A stretch of DNA of 34,705 nucleotides from Nonomuraea ceibae (GCF_019396325.1 NZ_JAHKRO010000098.1:1-34705); one strand, 5' to 3'; positions 12,796 to 21,095 are shown, counted from the stretch's first letter. Program-made: numbers and translations. The notes: a model not told the origin generated them from the letters alone.

Positions 12796-14619
12796 TCAGG
12801 TGAACAGCTGCTGGTAGAAGGCCAGTTCGGCGGCCAGCGCTGCGGAGCGGGTCTCGGTGCGGCGGAAGCCGTGCGACTCGCCTTCGAAGGCGAGGTAGGT
12901 GCAGCGGACGCCGCGTTCGGACAGGGCGTCGGCGAAGGCGGACGACTGCTCGGGCGGCACGACGGGGTCGTCGAGCCCTTGCAGGAGCAGCATGGGGCAG
13001 GTCACGCCGTCGGCGAGGGCGAGCGGTTCGCGTTCGGCGTAGACGGCGGGGTCGGAGCCGACGAGCCATTCCACGTAGCGTGACTCGAAGTCGTGCGTGT
13101 GGGCGATCAGCGGGGCGAGCGCGCTGACCCCGAAGTAGGACACCCCGCCCGCGAACTCGCCGGACCGGCAGCAGGAGGCCATCACGGTCCAGCCGCCGGC
13201 GCTGGCGCCGCGCACCGCGATGCGGCCGGGCTGGGCGAGCCCTTCGGCGGCCAGCCAGCGGGCCGCCGCGACCGTGTCGTCCACGTCGACCAGCCCCCAC
13301 GTGCCCTTCAACCGCTCGCGGTAGGCCCGGCCGTAGCCGGTGGAGCCGCCGTAGTTGAGGTCGAGCACGCCGATGCCGCGCGAGGTGAAGTACGCCTTCT
13401 CCAGGTCGAGCGCGACCCCGGCGTGCGCGGTCGGCCCGCCGTGCACGAAGATCACGTACGGGGGCGGCTCCTGGAGGATCTCGACCGGGTTGGCGGGCTC
13501 GTACAGGAAGCCGTGCACGCCGATGCCCGGCAGCTCGACCGGGCGCGGCGTGGGCAGGTAGGCGGGGTCGGGCAACCGCTCGACGTCGCGCCTGAGCGGC
13601 TCGGCCTCGCCGCTGGCGAGGTCGACGCGGACGACCGTGCGCGGCGTCGCGGACCCGTACGCGATCCCGGTGAGGGACGTGCCGTCGGCGCTGAGCGAGG
13701 GCTCCCAGCCGTCGAAGGGGAGCGGCAGGTCGGTGAGGACGCCGGTGCGCGGGTCGAGCACGCCGGCCCGCAGGTCGGCGCGGCCGTGCAGGACCGCGAG
13801 CCGGCCGTCGGCGAGGATCGTGTACGGGGCTCCGCCCAGGTTCCACAGGGGCCCGGTGAACTCCTCGTCGCGGGGGCAGAGCGGCCGGGGCGAAATGTCG
13901 TCGAGGCCCGTCTCGTACAGGTTCCACCAGCCGGAGCGGTCGGAGATCAGGTAAAGGGTGTCGTCGTCGCGCCAGCTCGGGGCCAGCACGGACTCCGACG
14001 GGCCGCCCAGCAGGGTGCGGGTGTGGCCGTCGGGCAGCCGGGTGACGCGCAGCTCGGTGCCGTCCCACGGCATGCGGGGGTGGTCCCAGCAGATGTAGGC
14101 GAGGTGGCGGCCGTCGGGGGACAGCGCGGGGAAGGCGTAGAAGTCGCTGCCGGTGACGTGCTCGCGCACCGGCCCGCCGGTCAGCGGGACGGACACGACG
14201 GCCCGGCTGACCTTGCCGTCGCGGTGGCGTTCGCGCACGCACCACACGTGGCCGTCGCGGACGAGCAGGTCGGCGTAGCGGTCGCCCTCGGGGGTGAGCG
14301 GGGTGCAGGCGCCGGTGTGGTCACGCAGGTAGAGGCGCTGGTCGGCCAGGTTGGCGAAGATCAGCTCACCGTCGGGCGTCACGGTGTAGGGGCGGCCGCC
14401 GTACTCGTGCACGCGGGTGCGGGCGCTCCACGGCGCGGGCAGCAGCTCACGGTGGCGGCCGTCGGCGGCGCGGTGCATGACCGTGGTGCGGCCGCCCTGC
14501 TCGGGCCGCTCCTCCGTCCACCATGTCTGCCCGTCGAGGGCGTGCGGCCAGCCGGCACGCGCACCGGCACGGGCGACGTCGGCGGTGGAGATGGGCGAGG
14601 GCCACGATGCGACGGGCAT
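12796..14619 (-). CDS. S9 family peptidase (prolyl-oligopeptidase/acylaminoacyl-peptidase type)
   Basis: A 607-residue serine peptidase, probably cytosolic since no signal peptide is seen. An N-terminal beta-propeller (about 20-350, with repeated GR-LAVL, DGTSLTGIAYG-like blades) caps a C-terminal alpha/beta-hydrolase. The triad is visible: Ser473 in RGASAGGW, Asp550 in LLLQGLDDPVVP, His583 in GESHGFRR. FVHGGPTAHAG marks the oxyanion-hole strand. The family cleaves short peptides after proline or acylated residues; the substrate here is unknown. I chose ATG at 14619 because CAAGAT (14626-14631) ends 7 nt before it; an upstream start at 14664 adds only 15 unconserved residues. It stands alone, opposite to rny. 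Confidence 0.92.
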   Translation of the reverse strand: MPVASWPSPISTADVARAGARAGWPHALDGQTWWTEERPEQGGRTTVMHRAADGRHRELLPAPWSARTRVHEYGGRPYTVTPDGELIFANLADQRLYLRDHTGACTPLTPEGDRYADLLVRDGHVWCVRERHRDGKVSRAVVSVPLTGGPVREHVTGSDFYAFPALSPDGRHLAYICWDHPRMPWDGTELRVTRLPDGHTRTLLGGPSESVLAPSWRDDDTLYLISDRSGWWNLYETGLDDISPRPLCPRDEEFTGPLWNLGGAPYTILADGRLAVLHGRADLRAGVLDPRTGVLTDLPLPFDGWEPSLSADGTSLTGIAYGSATPRTVVRVDLASGEAEPLRRDVERLPDPAYLPTPRPVELPGIGVHGFLYEPANPVEILQEPPPYVIFVHGGPTAHAGVALDLEKAYFTSRGIGVLDLNYGGSTGYGRAYRERLKGTWGLVDVDDTVAAARWLAAEGLAQPGRIAVRGASAGGWTVMASCCRSGEFAGGVSYFGVSALAPLIAHTHDFESRYVEWLVGSDPAVYAEREPLALADGVTCPMLLLQGLDDPVVPPEQSSAFADALSERGVRCTYLAFEGESHGFRRTETRSAALAAELAFYQQLFT

Positions 14620-14625
14620 AACCGA

Positions 14626-14631
14626 ATCTTG
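14626..14631 (-). promoter_or_regulatory. -10 box of the S9 peptidase gene (leaderless)
   Basis: CAAGAT on the minus strand ends 7 nt before the ATG at 14619. A TTGACC (14653-14658) lies upstream, but at 21 nt it is too distant for a standard -35. Confidence 0.35.
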
Positions 14632-14686
14632 CCGGAAATCCGCGCCGCCCGTGGTCAAGGTCACGGTAATGGGGCCGCCGGATGGG

Positions 14687-14716
14687 CGGGGTCCCGGATG
14701 TCGACCCGGGACCCCG
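14687..14716 (-). terminator. Terminator of the gluABCD operon
   Basis: A perfect 11-bp stem CGGGGTCCCGG/CCGGGACCCCG with an 8-nt loop begins 9 nt after the gluD stop codon. Confidence 0.8.
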
Positions 14717-14725
14717 TCCGCGCGG

Positions 14726-15619
14726 TTAGTCCGTGCTGTCGAGCCCGCCGCCGGAGCGCAGGCCGACGGCCTCGGCCCCTGGAGGCGCGATCGGCGCGGC
14801 CGACGTCTTGCGGCTGCGCCGGCTGCGGCGCTCCAGCCAGTTGGCCAGATAGCTGAGCAGCAGGTTGAGCCCCACGTAGATGACGCCGATGACGATCGCC
14901 GCCGGAATCAGCGAGCCGAAGAACACGGCAGGCAGGATCTTGAAGCCGGTGTTGAGCAGGTCGACGTAGGCGATGATGTAGCCGAGCGCGGTGTCCTTGA
15001 GCAGCACCACGAGCTGGCTCACGATCGCCGGCATCATCGCCGTGACCGCCTGCGGCAGCAGCACCAGCCGCATCACCTGGTTCTTGCGCATGCCGACCGC
15101 GTAGGCGGCCTCCGACTGGCCCCTGGGCACCGCCTGCACGCCCGCCCGGACGACCTCGGCCAGCACCGACCCGTTGTAGAGGGTCAGGCCGAGCACCACC
15201 GCGATGAAGGCGTAGTCGCCGGAGCCGAACATCGTCGGCGCCAGGTAGAAGATGAAGAAGATCAGCAGCAGCAGCGGGATGGCCCGGAAGACCTCCACCA
15301 CCGTGGCCGCCGGGACCCGGATCCACCGGTGGTCGGAGAGCCTGGCCAGGCCGAAGACGGCGCCGAACGCGAGCGCGAGCACCGCGGCCAGCGCGGCCGC
15401 ACGGAGCGTGCCGATCAGACCCGGGATGATGTAGTAGCGCCAGGTGTCGGCCTGGAGGAACGGCTCCCAGATCTTCCCTTCCCACTGGCCCTTGGCGTCG
15501 AAGCCGCTGTAGACCCAGTAGAGGAGCGCCGCCACCGCCACGACGCTGACCACCGTGAGCAGGTGGTTGCGGATCCTGCCGCGCGGGCCGGGGGTGTCGA
15601 AGAGGACCGAGGTGCTCAT
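14726..15619 (-). CDS. gluD: Glutamate-type amino acid ABC transporter permease (second)
   Basis: A 297-residue inner-membrane permease of the HisM/GltJ family. A membrane segment near 20-45 is followed by a periplasmic loop and further helices. The EAA loop that docks the ATPase is visible (EVVRAGVQAVPRGQSEAAYA ... LLPQA). The C-terminus is a charged tail (RRSRRSRKTSA). Its ATG overlaps the gluC stop in ATGA (15616-15619), so the two are translationally coupled and would form a permease heterodimer. Last gene of the operon; a strong hairpin follows. Confidence 0.93.
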   Translation of the reverse strand: MSTSVLFDTPGPRGRIRNHLLTVVSVVAVAALLYWVYSGFDAKGQWEGKIWEPFLQADTWRYYIIPGLIGTLRAAALAAVLALAFGAVFGLARLSDHRWIRVPAATVVEVFRAIPLLLLIFFIFYLAPTMFGSGDYAFIAVVLGLTLYNGSVLAEVVRAGVQAVPRGQSEAAYAVGMRKNQVMRLVLLPQAVTAMMPAIVSQLVVLLKDTALGYIIAYVDLLNTGFKILPAVFFGSLIPAAIVIGVIYVGLNLLLSYLANWLERRSRRSRKTSAAPIAPPGAEAVGLRSGGGLDSTD

Positions 15620-16284
15620 CGGGCCACCGCCAGACGTCGGGCCAGCCAGCCGGTGAAGAAGCCGATCGGCATCGTCAGGGCCATGAAGGCGAGGATGATT
15701 CCGATGAAGATCGGGATCGACGCGCCGGTGTCGTCGAAGACGATCTTCATGGTGGCTGCGACGTCGGCGAGATAACCGCCGGCCGTCGCGACCGTGGTGT
15801 TCTTGATCATGGCGATCATGACGCTGCCGAGCGGCGCGATGACCGCGCGGAACGCCTGCGGAAGAATGATCATGCGCAGCGACTGCGAGAACGTCAGCCC
15901 GATCGCCCGCGCCGCCTCCGCCTGGCCGAGCGCCACCGTGTTGATGCCGGAACGCAGAGCCTCGCACACGAACGCCGCGGTGTAGGCCGACAGGCCCATG
16001 GCGACGATCCAGAACGAGTTGGTCCTCGGCACCTGTGAGAAGACGAGACCGAGCTGGTCGCTCAGACCCAGCGCGGAGAACGCCAGCACCAGTGTCAGCG
16101 GCGTGTTACGCACCACGTTGACGTAAAAGGTGCCCACGACTCGGAGTACGGGAGTAGGCGAAACCCGCATCGCCACGAGGATCGTGCCCAGGATCAGGGA
16201 GACGACCGCGCCCACGGCCGAGAGCTTGACATTCTCCCAGAAACCCAAGGCGAGCTCGGGTGCGTACTTGATTAGGTCGTCCAT
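15616..16284 (-). CDS. gluC: Glutamate-type amino acid ABC transporter permease (first)
   Basis: A 222-residue polar amino-acid permease with five or so hydrophobic segments and the EAA loop EALRSGINTVALGQAEAARA. NVVRNTPLTL is a typical HisM-family motif. I chose ATG at 16284 (MDDLIKYAPELALGF) because GGTGGAG lies just upstream; a start at 16299 adds five residues without a ribosome site. It pairs with GluD. A strong hairpin lies between gluB and this gene and probably lowers permease expression relative to the binding protein. Confidence 0.92.
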   Translation of the reverse strand: MDDLIKYAPELALGFWENVKLSAVGAVVSLILGTILVAMRVSPTPVLRVVGTFYVNVVRNTPLTLVLAFSALGLSDQLGLVFSQVPRTNSFWIVAMGLSAYTAAFVCEALRSGINTVALGQAEAARAIGLTFSQSLRMIILPQAFRAVIAPLGSVMIAMIKNTTVATAGGYLADVAATMKIVFDDTGASIPIFIGIILAFMALTMPIGFFTGWLARRLAVAR

Positions 16285-16304
16285 CGTGCTCCACCACATA
16301 GGAG

Positions 16305-16332
16305 GGCGGCGGCCGGGAGACCGGCCGCCGCC
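16305..16332 (-). terminator. Intercistronic hairpin between gluB and gluC
   Basis: A perfect 12-bp stem GGCGGCGGCCGG/CCGGCCGCCGCC with a 4-nt loop, lying 10 nt after the gluB stop and 20 nt before gluC. It likely acts as a partial terminator or 3'-protecting structure that favours the binding-protein message. Confidence 0.7.
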
Positions 16333-16342
16333 TCAGAGAGGA

Positions 16343-17200
16343 TCAGCTGCAACCCTCGGCGGTCGGGGCTTCCGTCGAGACCTTCAGGCCCTCGATGCCC
16401 CCGAACCACTTCTCCAGGAGCTGCTTCATCGTCCCCTTCTGCCAGAGCGACTGGACCGCCTTGTTCACGGCCTCACACGTCTTGGTGTCGCCCTTCTTCA
16501 GGCCGATGCCGTACTTCTCGTCGGTGAAGCCCTGGCCCAGCACCTTGAAGTTGCCGCCGGCCTGCTTGGCGAAGCCCGCCAGGATCAGGTCGTCGGTCGT
16601 GACCGCGTCAAGGTTGTTGCCGCCCAGCTTCTGGATGCACTCGGAGTAGCTGGCCGCGTCGACCGTCGTGGCGTCGAGGTCGAGCTCGCCGTCCGGCGGC
16701 GGGTCGGTGATCCGCTTGTAGGAGTTGGAGCCGGCGGCCTTGCAGATCTTCTTGCCGACCAGGTCCTGCGGGGTGTTGATGGAGGTGTCGTCCTTGCGGA
16801 CCATCACGTCCTGGTGAGCGATCACGTACGGGCCGCCGAACGTCACCTTGGACTTGCGCGACTCGGTGATGGAGTAGGTGGCGAAGATGATGTCGACAGT
16901 GCCGTTGGCCAGGAAGGGCTCCCGGTTGTCGGACTTCGACTCCTTCCATTCGATCGCCACGTCCTTGCCGCCGTTCATCTCCTTCAGGACGGCCTTGGCG
17001 ACGTCGACGTCGAAGCCCTCGGGCTCGGCGCCCTTCTTCAGGCCCAAGCTCGGCTGGTCCCACTTGGTGCCGACCACCACGGTGCCGCCGTCGGCGACCT
17101 TGTCGGCCACGGACGCATAGGTCTCGCCACCGCCGCAGGCGGCCAGCCCCGCGGCCATCGCCGCAAAGGACAGCACCGCTCCCATTCGACGCATGTGCAT
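16343..17200 (-). CDS. gluB: Glutamate-type ABC transporter substrate-binding lipoprotein
   Basis: A 285-residue solute-binding protein. A lipoprotein signal (MHMRRMGAVLSFAAMAAGLA) ends in the lipobox L19-A20-A21-C22, so the protein should be lipid-anchored outside the membrane. The mature part is an SBP-3 fold: GTVVVGTKWDQPSLG, GFDVDVAKAV, a mid-lobe with FATYSITESRKSKVTFGGPY, and a C-terminal lobe ending KWFGGIEGL. Four cysteines remain in the mature chain besides the lipid Cys (ICKAAG, SECIQK, KTCEA and the C-terminal GCS). A GAGGCAGG site (17206-17213, minus strand) supports ATG 17200; ATG 17194 is an alternative. It sits between the ATPase and permeases. Glutamate is inferred from family layout. 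Confidence 0.93.
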   Translation of the reverse strand: MHMRRMGAVLSFAAMAAGLAACGGGETYASVADKVADGGTVVVGTKWDQPSLGLKKGAEPEGFDVDVAKAVLKEMNGGKDVAIEWKESKSDNREPFLANGTVDIIFATYSITESRKSKVTFGGPYVIAHQDVMVRKDDTSINTPQDLVGKKICKAAGSNSYKRITDPPPDGELDLDATTVDAASYSECIQKLGGNNLDAVTTDDLILAGFAKQAGGNFKVLGQGFTDEKYGIGLKKGDTKTCEAVNKAVQSLWQKGTMKQLLEKWFGGIEGLKVSTEAPTAEGCS

Positions 17201-17220
17201 GTGTACCTGCCTCTTGCTCG

Positions 17221-17976
17221 TCAGTGCGTAAGGATCTTCGAAAGGAAGTCGCGCGCCCGATCCGTCTGCGCGTTGGTGAAGAACTCGTCCGGGGTGTTCT
17301 CCTCGACGATCTGGCCGTCGGCCATGAACACCACCCGGTTGGCCGCCCGCCGGGCGAACCCCATCTCGTGCGTGACGACCATCATGGTCATCCCGTCGCG
17401 GGCCAGCCCGATCATGACGTCGAGCACCTCCTGCACCATCTCCGGGTCCAGTGCCGAGGTGGGCTCGTCGAACAGGATCATCTTCGGATCCATCGCCAGG
17501 GCCCTGGCGATCGCCACACGCTGCTGCTGGCCGCCGGACAGCTGCGCCGGGTACTTGTCGGCCTGCGCCGCGATCCCGACACGCTCCAGCAGCTCCATCG
17601 CCCGCTTGTCCGCGGCGTCCTTCGCCTGGCCGCGCACCTTGACGGGGCCCAGGGTGACGTTCTCGCGGATGGTCTTGTGAGCGAACAGGTTGAACGACTG
17701 GAACACCATGCCGACTTCGGACCGCAACCGCGCCAGTGACTTGCCCTCTGCCGGCAACACCTGGCCGTCGAAGACGATCCTCCCGCCGTCGATGGTCTCC
17801 AGCCGGTTGATCGTCCGGCACAACGTGGACTTACCACCGCCGGAAGGACCGATGACGACCAGAACCTCGCCACGAGAGACGGTCAAGTTGATGTCCTTCA
17901 GGACGTGCAGCGCCCCGAAGTGCTTGTTGACGTTCTCCATCTGCACCAGTGGAGTGACGTCCCCGTTCTCCGTCAT
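17221..17976 (-). CDS. gluA: Glutamate-type amino acid ABC transporter ATP-binding protein
   Basis: A 251-residue cytoplasmic ATPase powering uptake through GluC/GluD. Walker A is GPSGGGKST (43-51); the Q-loop lies in GMVFQSFNLFAH, the signature is LSGGQ (146-150), Walker B is ILFDEPTSALDP and the H-switch is VVTHEMGFA. I chose ATG 17976 because TACCGT (17985-17990) predicts a transcription start 2 nt upstream; a GTG at 17997 would lie upstream of that start. First gene of gluABCD. Only 20 nt separate it from gluB. The region to the divergent miaB is 137 bp. Confidence 0.94.
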   Translation of the reverse strand: MTENGDVTPLVQMENVNKHFGALHVLKDINLTVSRGEVLVVIGPSGGGKSTLCRTINRLETIDGGRIVFDGQVLPAEGKSLARLRSEVGMVFQSFNLFAHKTIRENVTLGPVKVRGQAKDAADKRAMELLERVGIAAQADKYPAQLSGGQQQRVAIARALAMDPKMILFDEPTSALDPEMVQEVLDVMIGLARDGMTMMVVTHEMGFARRAANRVVFMADGQIVEENTPDEFFTNAQTDRARDFLSKILTH

Positions 17977-17984
17977 GGAGTCAA

Positions 17985-18013
17985 ACGGTAGAGGCACGAA
18001 GGGCGCTGGTCAC
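17985..18013 (-). promoter_or_regulatory. Promoter of gluABCD
   Basis: On the minus strand GTGACC (18008-18013), a 17-nt spacer and TACCGT (17985-17990). The predicted start is about 2 nt before the gluA ATG, so the mRNA is nearly leaderless. Confidence 0.5.
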
Positions 18014-18097
18014 TAACCGGCCGGTACCGATCCGGTCACATCGTGCCGTCAAGCTGGACTTTTAGCTCCGGAGGGCTGTCGCGATCCGCGCAACGAC

Positions 18098-18103
18098 TAC
18101 CCT
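18098..18103 (+). promoter_or_regulatory. -10 box of miaB
   Basis: TACCCT, with CTGTCG (18076-18081) 16 nt upstream as a possible -35. The predicted start is about 4 nt before the ATG at 18114, and there is no Shine-Dalgarno. Confidence 0.4.
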
Positions 18104-18113
18104 TGAACATGCG

Positions 18114-19607
18114 ATGACTGTGACCCAGGAGAGCGCCCGCACCTATCAAGTGCGCACATACGGGTGCCAGATGAACGTGCACGACTCCGAGAGGCTGTCC
18201 GGCCTGCTGGAAGACGCCGGTTACGTGCCCGCGGCCGACGGCGAGACCGCCGACGTGGTCGTCTTCAACACGTGCGCCGTGCGCGAGAACGCCGACAACC
18301 GCCTCTACGGCAACCTCGGCCACCTGCGGCCCGCCAAGGTGTCCAACCCGCGCATGCAGATCGCCGTCGGCGGCTGCCTCGCGCAGAAGGACCAGGGCGA
18401 GATCGTCCGCAAGGCGCCGTGGGTCGACGTGGTCTTCGGCACCCACAACATCGGCTCGCTGCCCGTGCTGCTGGAGCGCGCCCGCATCGAGGGCGAGGCG
18501 CAGGTCGAGCTCAAGGAGTCGCTGGAGGTCTTCCCCTCCACGCTCCCCACCAGGCGCGAGTCCGCCTACGCCGCCTGGGTGGCCATCTCCGTCGGCTGCA
18601 ACAACACGTGCACGTTCTGCATCGTGCCGTCGCTGCGCGGCAAGGAGAAGGACCGCCGCCCCGGCGACGTGCTCGCCGAGGTCCGCACGCTCGTCGAGCA
18701 GGGCGTCCTCGAGGTCACGCTGCTCGGCCAGAACGTCAACACCTACGGCGTCGAGTTCGGCGACCGGCTCGCCTTCGGCAAGCTGCTGCGCGCCTGCGGC
18801 GACGTCGAGGGCCTGGAGCGGGTCCGCTTCACCTCGCCCCACCCGGCCGCCTTCACCGACGACGTCATCGCCGCCATGGCCGAGACGCCCAACGTGATGC
18901 ACCAGCTCCACATGCCGCTCCAGTCGGGCTCCTCGCGCCTGCTCAAGGCGATGCGCCGCTCCTACCGCGCCGAGCGCTACCTCGGCATCATCGAGCGGGT
19001 GCGCGCCGCCATGCCCGACGCCGCGATCTCCACCGACATCATCGTCGGCTTCCCCGGCGAGACCGAGGACGACTTCCAGCAGACCCTCGACGTCGTACGG
19101 CAGAGCCGCTTCGCCAACGCCTTCACCTTCCAGTACTCCATCCGGCCCGGCACCCCGGCCGCGACCATGGACGACCAGATCCCCAAGGAGGTCGTCCAGG
19201 AGCGTTACGAGCGGCTGGTTGCACTCCAGGAGGAGATCTCCTGGGAGGAGAACAAGAAGCAGGTCGGCCGCACCCTGGAAGTGCTCGTCGCCGAGGGCGA
19301 GGGCCGCAAGGACGACGCCACCCGCCGCCTGTCCGGGCGCGCCCCCGACAACCGGCTCGTCCACTTCGCCGTCGGCGACCGGACGCCCCGGCCCGGCGAC
19401 ATGGTGACCGTCGAGGTCACCTACGCCGCCCCGCACCACCTCGTCGCCGACGGCGCCCCCAAGGCCGTGCGCCGCACCCGCGCGGGCGACGCCTGGGAGT
19501 CCCGCCAGGCCGGCCCGCCGCAGGGGCCCGGCGTCCTGCTCGGCATGCCCGCCGTCGGCCGCCCCGCCCCTCTTCCGCCGCCGGTCAACGGCTGCTCCAC
19601 CCACTGA
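18114..19607 (+). CDS. miaB: tRNA-2-methylthio-N6-dimethylallyladenosine synthase
   Basis: A 497-residue radical-SAM methylthiotransferase that turns i6A37 into ms2i6A37 in tRNAs, using two 4Fe-4S clusters. The N-terminal UPF0004 domain carries Cys18 (TYGCQMN), Cys54 (NTCAVREN) and Cys88 (GGCLAQ). The radical-SAM motif is Cys162-x3-Cys166-x2-Cys169 (VGCNNTCTFC). SFQ-like HMPLQSGSS and IVGFPGETEDDF follow, then a TRAM domain (about 380-455). A Pro/Gly-rich tail of about 45 residues extends past TRAM. It works after MiaA, encoded 4.5 kb downstream on the same strand. Monocistronic by layout, with a strong hairpin after it. Confidence 0.97.
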   Translation: MTVTQESARTYQVRTYGCQMNVHDSERLSGLLEDAGYVPAADGETADVVVFNTCAVRENADNRLYGNLGHLRPAKVSNPRMQIAVGGCLAQKDQGEIVRKAPWVDVVFGTHNIGSLPVLLERARIEGEAQVELKESLEVFPSTLPTRRESAYAAWVAISVGCNNTCTFCIVPSLRGKEKDRRPGDVLAEVRTLVEQGVLEVTLLGQNVNTYGVEFGDRLAFGKLLRACGDVEGLERVRFTSPHPAAFTDDVIAAMAETPNVMHQLHMPLQSGSSRLLKAMRRSYRAERYLGIIERVRAAMPDAAISTDIIVGFPGETEDDFQQTLDVVRQSRFANAFTFQYSIRPGTPAATMDDQIPKEVVQERYERLVALQEEISWEENKKQVGRTLEVLVAEGEGRKDDATRRLSGRAPDNRLVHFAVGDRTPRPGDMVTVEVTYAAPHHLVADGAPKAVRRTRAGDAWESRQAGPPQGPGVLLGMPAVGRPAPLPPPVNGCSTH

Positions 19608-19611
19608 GCCA

Positions 19612-19657
19612 TACGCGACGCCCCCGCACCGAAGCCAGGCGCGGGGGCGTCGGCGTA
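19612..19657. terminator. Strong hairpin between miaB and the convergent membrane-protein gene
   Basis: A perfect 12-bp stem CGACGCCCCCGC (19616-19627) / GCGGGGGCGTCG (19641-19652) with a 13-nt loop, extended by four more pairs (TACG/CGTA) across one bulged base. It lies 8 nt after the miaB stop and can serve both strands. Confidence 0.8.
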
Positions 19658-19721
19658 CGTGCCGGGGTGGCCAGGCCACCGGCTTTGGCCCGCCGTACGC
19701 GACGCCCCTACGTGCCGGGGG

Positions 19722-20339
19722 TCAGCGGGTGAGCTGGTCCAGGAAGCGGTAGCAGGGGTCGCGGCGGAAGTCGTGGAAGGTCGCGCACGGGTCGGGGCCC
19801 AGCCGCGCCGTGGACGCCGGGGTCGGCGCGGGCGGCGGCGGGGTGGTCGCCGGGGCCGGGAGCGTGCCGGTGGCCTTCGCGGCCGGTGGGCGGGTGGACG
19901 ACGGGGCCCGGGTTCTGGCGGGGGGCGGTACGGCGTGCGCCCATCCGGTCGTGGCGGCCGGCGAGGGCGCTCCGGACGAGGGCACGCCTGCTTTCGGGAC
20001 CCCCGCCGAAGGCGCGGTCCCGGACGGAACGCCCGGTGACGGCACCCACGTGAGCCCGCCTGAAGGCGCCCCCGACGGCTCCCCCGACGGTCCTTCGGAA
20101 GGCGTCCCCGAGGGGGCCGGGCGGACGGGGGATGACCAGGGAGTTCGCACAGATCCGCTTGATCCATGGAAAAGCGGCTTTTCCTGATCATATTCCGGCG
20201 CGCTATTCCGGCCTTGATTCCCCGGGGCGGTGAACGCCAGCAGAATGCCGAGACCGGCGACGGCCAGGACCGCGATCACGCCGGCGGCGGGTGCGAGCCG
20301 CCCCCGGCTACCTGGGCGAATGGATCTAAGGGGGGACAA
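19722..20339 (-). CDS. Single-pass exported protein with Pro/Ser/Ala-rich stalk and Cys-containing C-terminus
   Basis: A 205-residue product with a short Arg-rich cytoplasmic end, one membrane helix (AAGVIAVLAVAGLGILLAFT), a long Pro/Ser/Gly/Ala stalk with degenerate PSGxPS units, and a compact C-terminus GPDPCATFHDFRRDPCYRFL with two cysteines. The compositional contrast suggests that the C-terminal motif is the functional part, displayed outside the cell; the function is unknown. I chose TTG at 20339 because AAAGGAA (20347-20353, minus strand) is well placed; an ATG at 20372 without ribosome site would add 11 residues. It diverges from another single-pass protein. Confidence 0.65.
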   Translation of the reverse strand: MSPLRSIRPGSRGRLAPAAGVIAVLAVAGLGILLAFTAPGNQGRNSAPEYDQEKPLFHGSSGSVRTPWSSPVRPAPSGTPSEGPSGEPSGAPSGGLTWVPSPGVPSGTAPSAGVPKAGVPSSGAPSPAATTGWAHAVPPPARTRAPSSTRPPAAKATGTLPAPATTPPPPAPTPASTARLGPDPCATFHDFRRDPCYRFLDQLTR

Positions 20340-20386
20340 GTCGTGATTCCTTTGTGATTGTTGCGCGAGCATTCAGCTGTTGCGGC

Positions 20387-20392
20387 TAGTGT
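20387..20392 (+). promoter_or_regulatory. -10 box for the 188-aa exported protein
   Basis: TAGTGT, with TTGCGC (20361-20366) 20 nt upstream as a poor -35. The leader would be about 55 nt and contains the AGGGAG ribosome site (20438-20443). Confidence 0.3.
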
Positions 20393-20453
20393 GGTCCATC
20401 GCCCGCGGAAGCCGGAGAGCTTTCCCGATACGACCGCAGGGAGCTGTAAAACC

Positions 20454-21020
20454 ATGCAAGATCCGACCGAGCCGGATCGCCAGGAGATCCTCGACGGGCC
20501 GGGTGACCGCCGTCGCAGGCCAGGCAGGAACAACAAGAAGACCGCGATCATCGCCGCCTCCGTCGTCGCCCTCGCGCTGGCGGCCGGGGGAGCGGGCTAC
20601 CTGCTGACCGGTGGCCCGTCAGGCACGACCCCCGCCTCGACCCAGCAGCAGCAACAGGCCGAGCCCGCCCCCGACCCCGCGGAGCAGGAGCTGCTCGGCG
20701 AGGAGGAGGCCGAGATGGGCGACGCCAAGACCGACGCCCCGGCCGAGGACGCCCCCGCCGAGGACGGCGGAGTCGGCGACGTCGCCGACCCGGCCCCCGA
20801 CACCGGCAACACGGGCAACACCGATGCCGGCGACTCCGGCAACACGGCCACGACCGGCAACACGGGGAACTCCTCCGACAAGGGCTCCGCCGGCAAGAAG
20901 GACGACAACACGGGCAAGAAGCCCACGACCGCCCCCAAGCCCTCGGAGGACGCAGGCAGCAGCCCGGCCGACGGTCCGGCGGGCAGCGTGACCGGTCAGT
21001 GCGCCAAGGACGGCTGCTGA
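20454..21020 (+). CDS. Single-pass exported low-complexity acidic protein, 188 aa
   Basis: No named family recognised. Residues 1-26 are charged and end in a basic RRRRPGRNNKK stop-transfer flank. One membrane helix follows (AIIAASVVALALAAGGAGYLL), then an acidic/Asn-Thr-Gly stalk (QQQQQ, AEDAPAEDGG, repeated TGNTGN and DSGNT units), then a lysine-rich stretch, ending in GQCAKDGC. N-in/C-out topology is expected, with two cysteines at the very C-terminus outside the cell. ATG 20454 follows AGGGAG by 10 nt. It shares a 114-bp divergent intergenic region with the other membrane protein, and a strong terminator follows. Confidence 0.7.
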   Translation: MQDPTEPDRQEILDGPGDRRRRPGRNNKKTAIIAASVVALALAAGGAGYLLTGGPSGTTPASTQQQQQAEPAPDPAEQELLGEEEAEMGDAKTDAPAEDAPAEDGGVGDVADPAPDTGNTGNTDAGDSGNTATTGNTGNSSDKGSAGKKDDNTGKKPTTAPKPSEDAGSSPADGPAGSVTGQCAKDGC

Positions 21021-21050
21021 CCAGGGTTCTCCTTCGCGGGCTGTGAAGGC

Positions 21051-21095
21051 AGCGCGGGGCCGCGTCCGTCCACCCTCCGGACCGCGCCCCGCGCT
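21051..21095 (+). terminator. Terminator after the 188-aa exported protein
   Basis: Arms 21051-21068 and 21078-21095 pair as AGCGCGGGGC/GCCCCGCGCT-type stems with a short internal mismatch and a closing GTCCG/CGGAC. The structure begins 30 nt past the stop codon. Confidence 0.7.

Noticed and set aside
13093..14856. Plus-strand frame opposite the S9 peptidase
   Set aside because: The catalytic triad and propeller are on the minus strand. The plus product is low-complexity.
18076..18103. RecA-NDp-type damage promoter at miaB
   Set aside because: CTGTCGCGA shares only the first half of the element and the spacing to TACCCT is 13 nt instead of 8.
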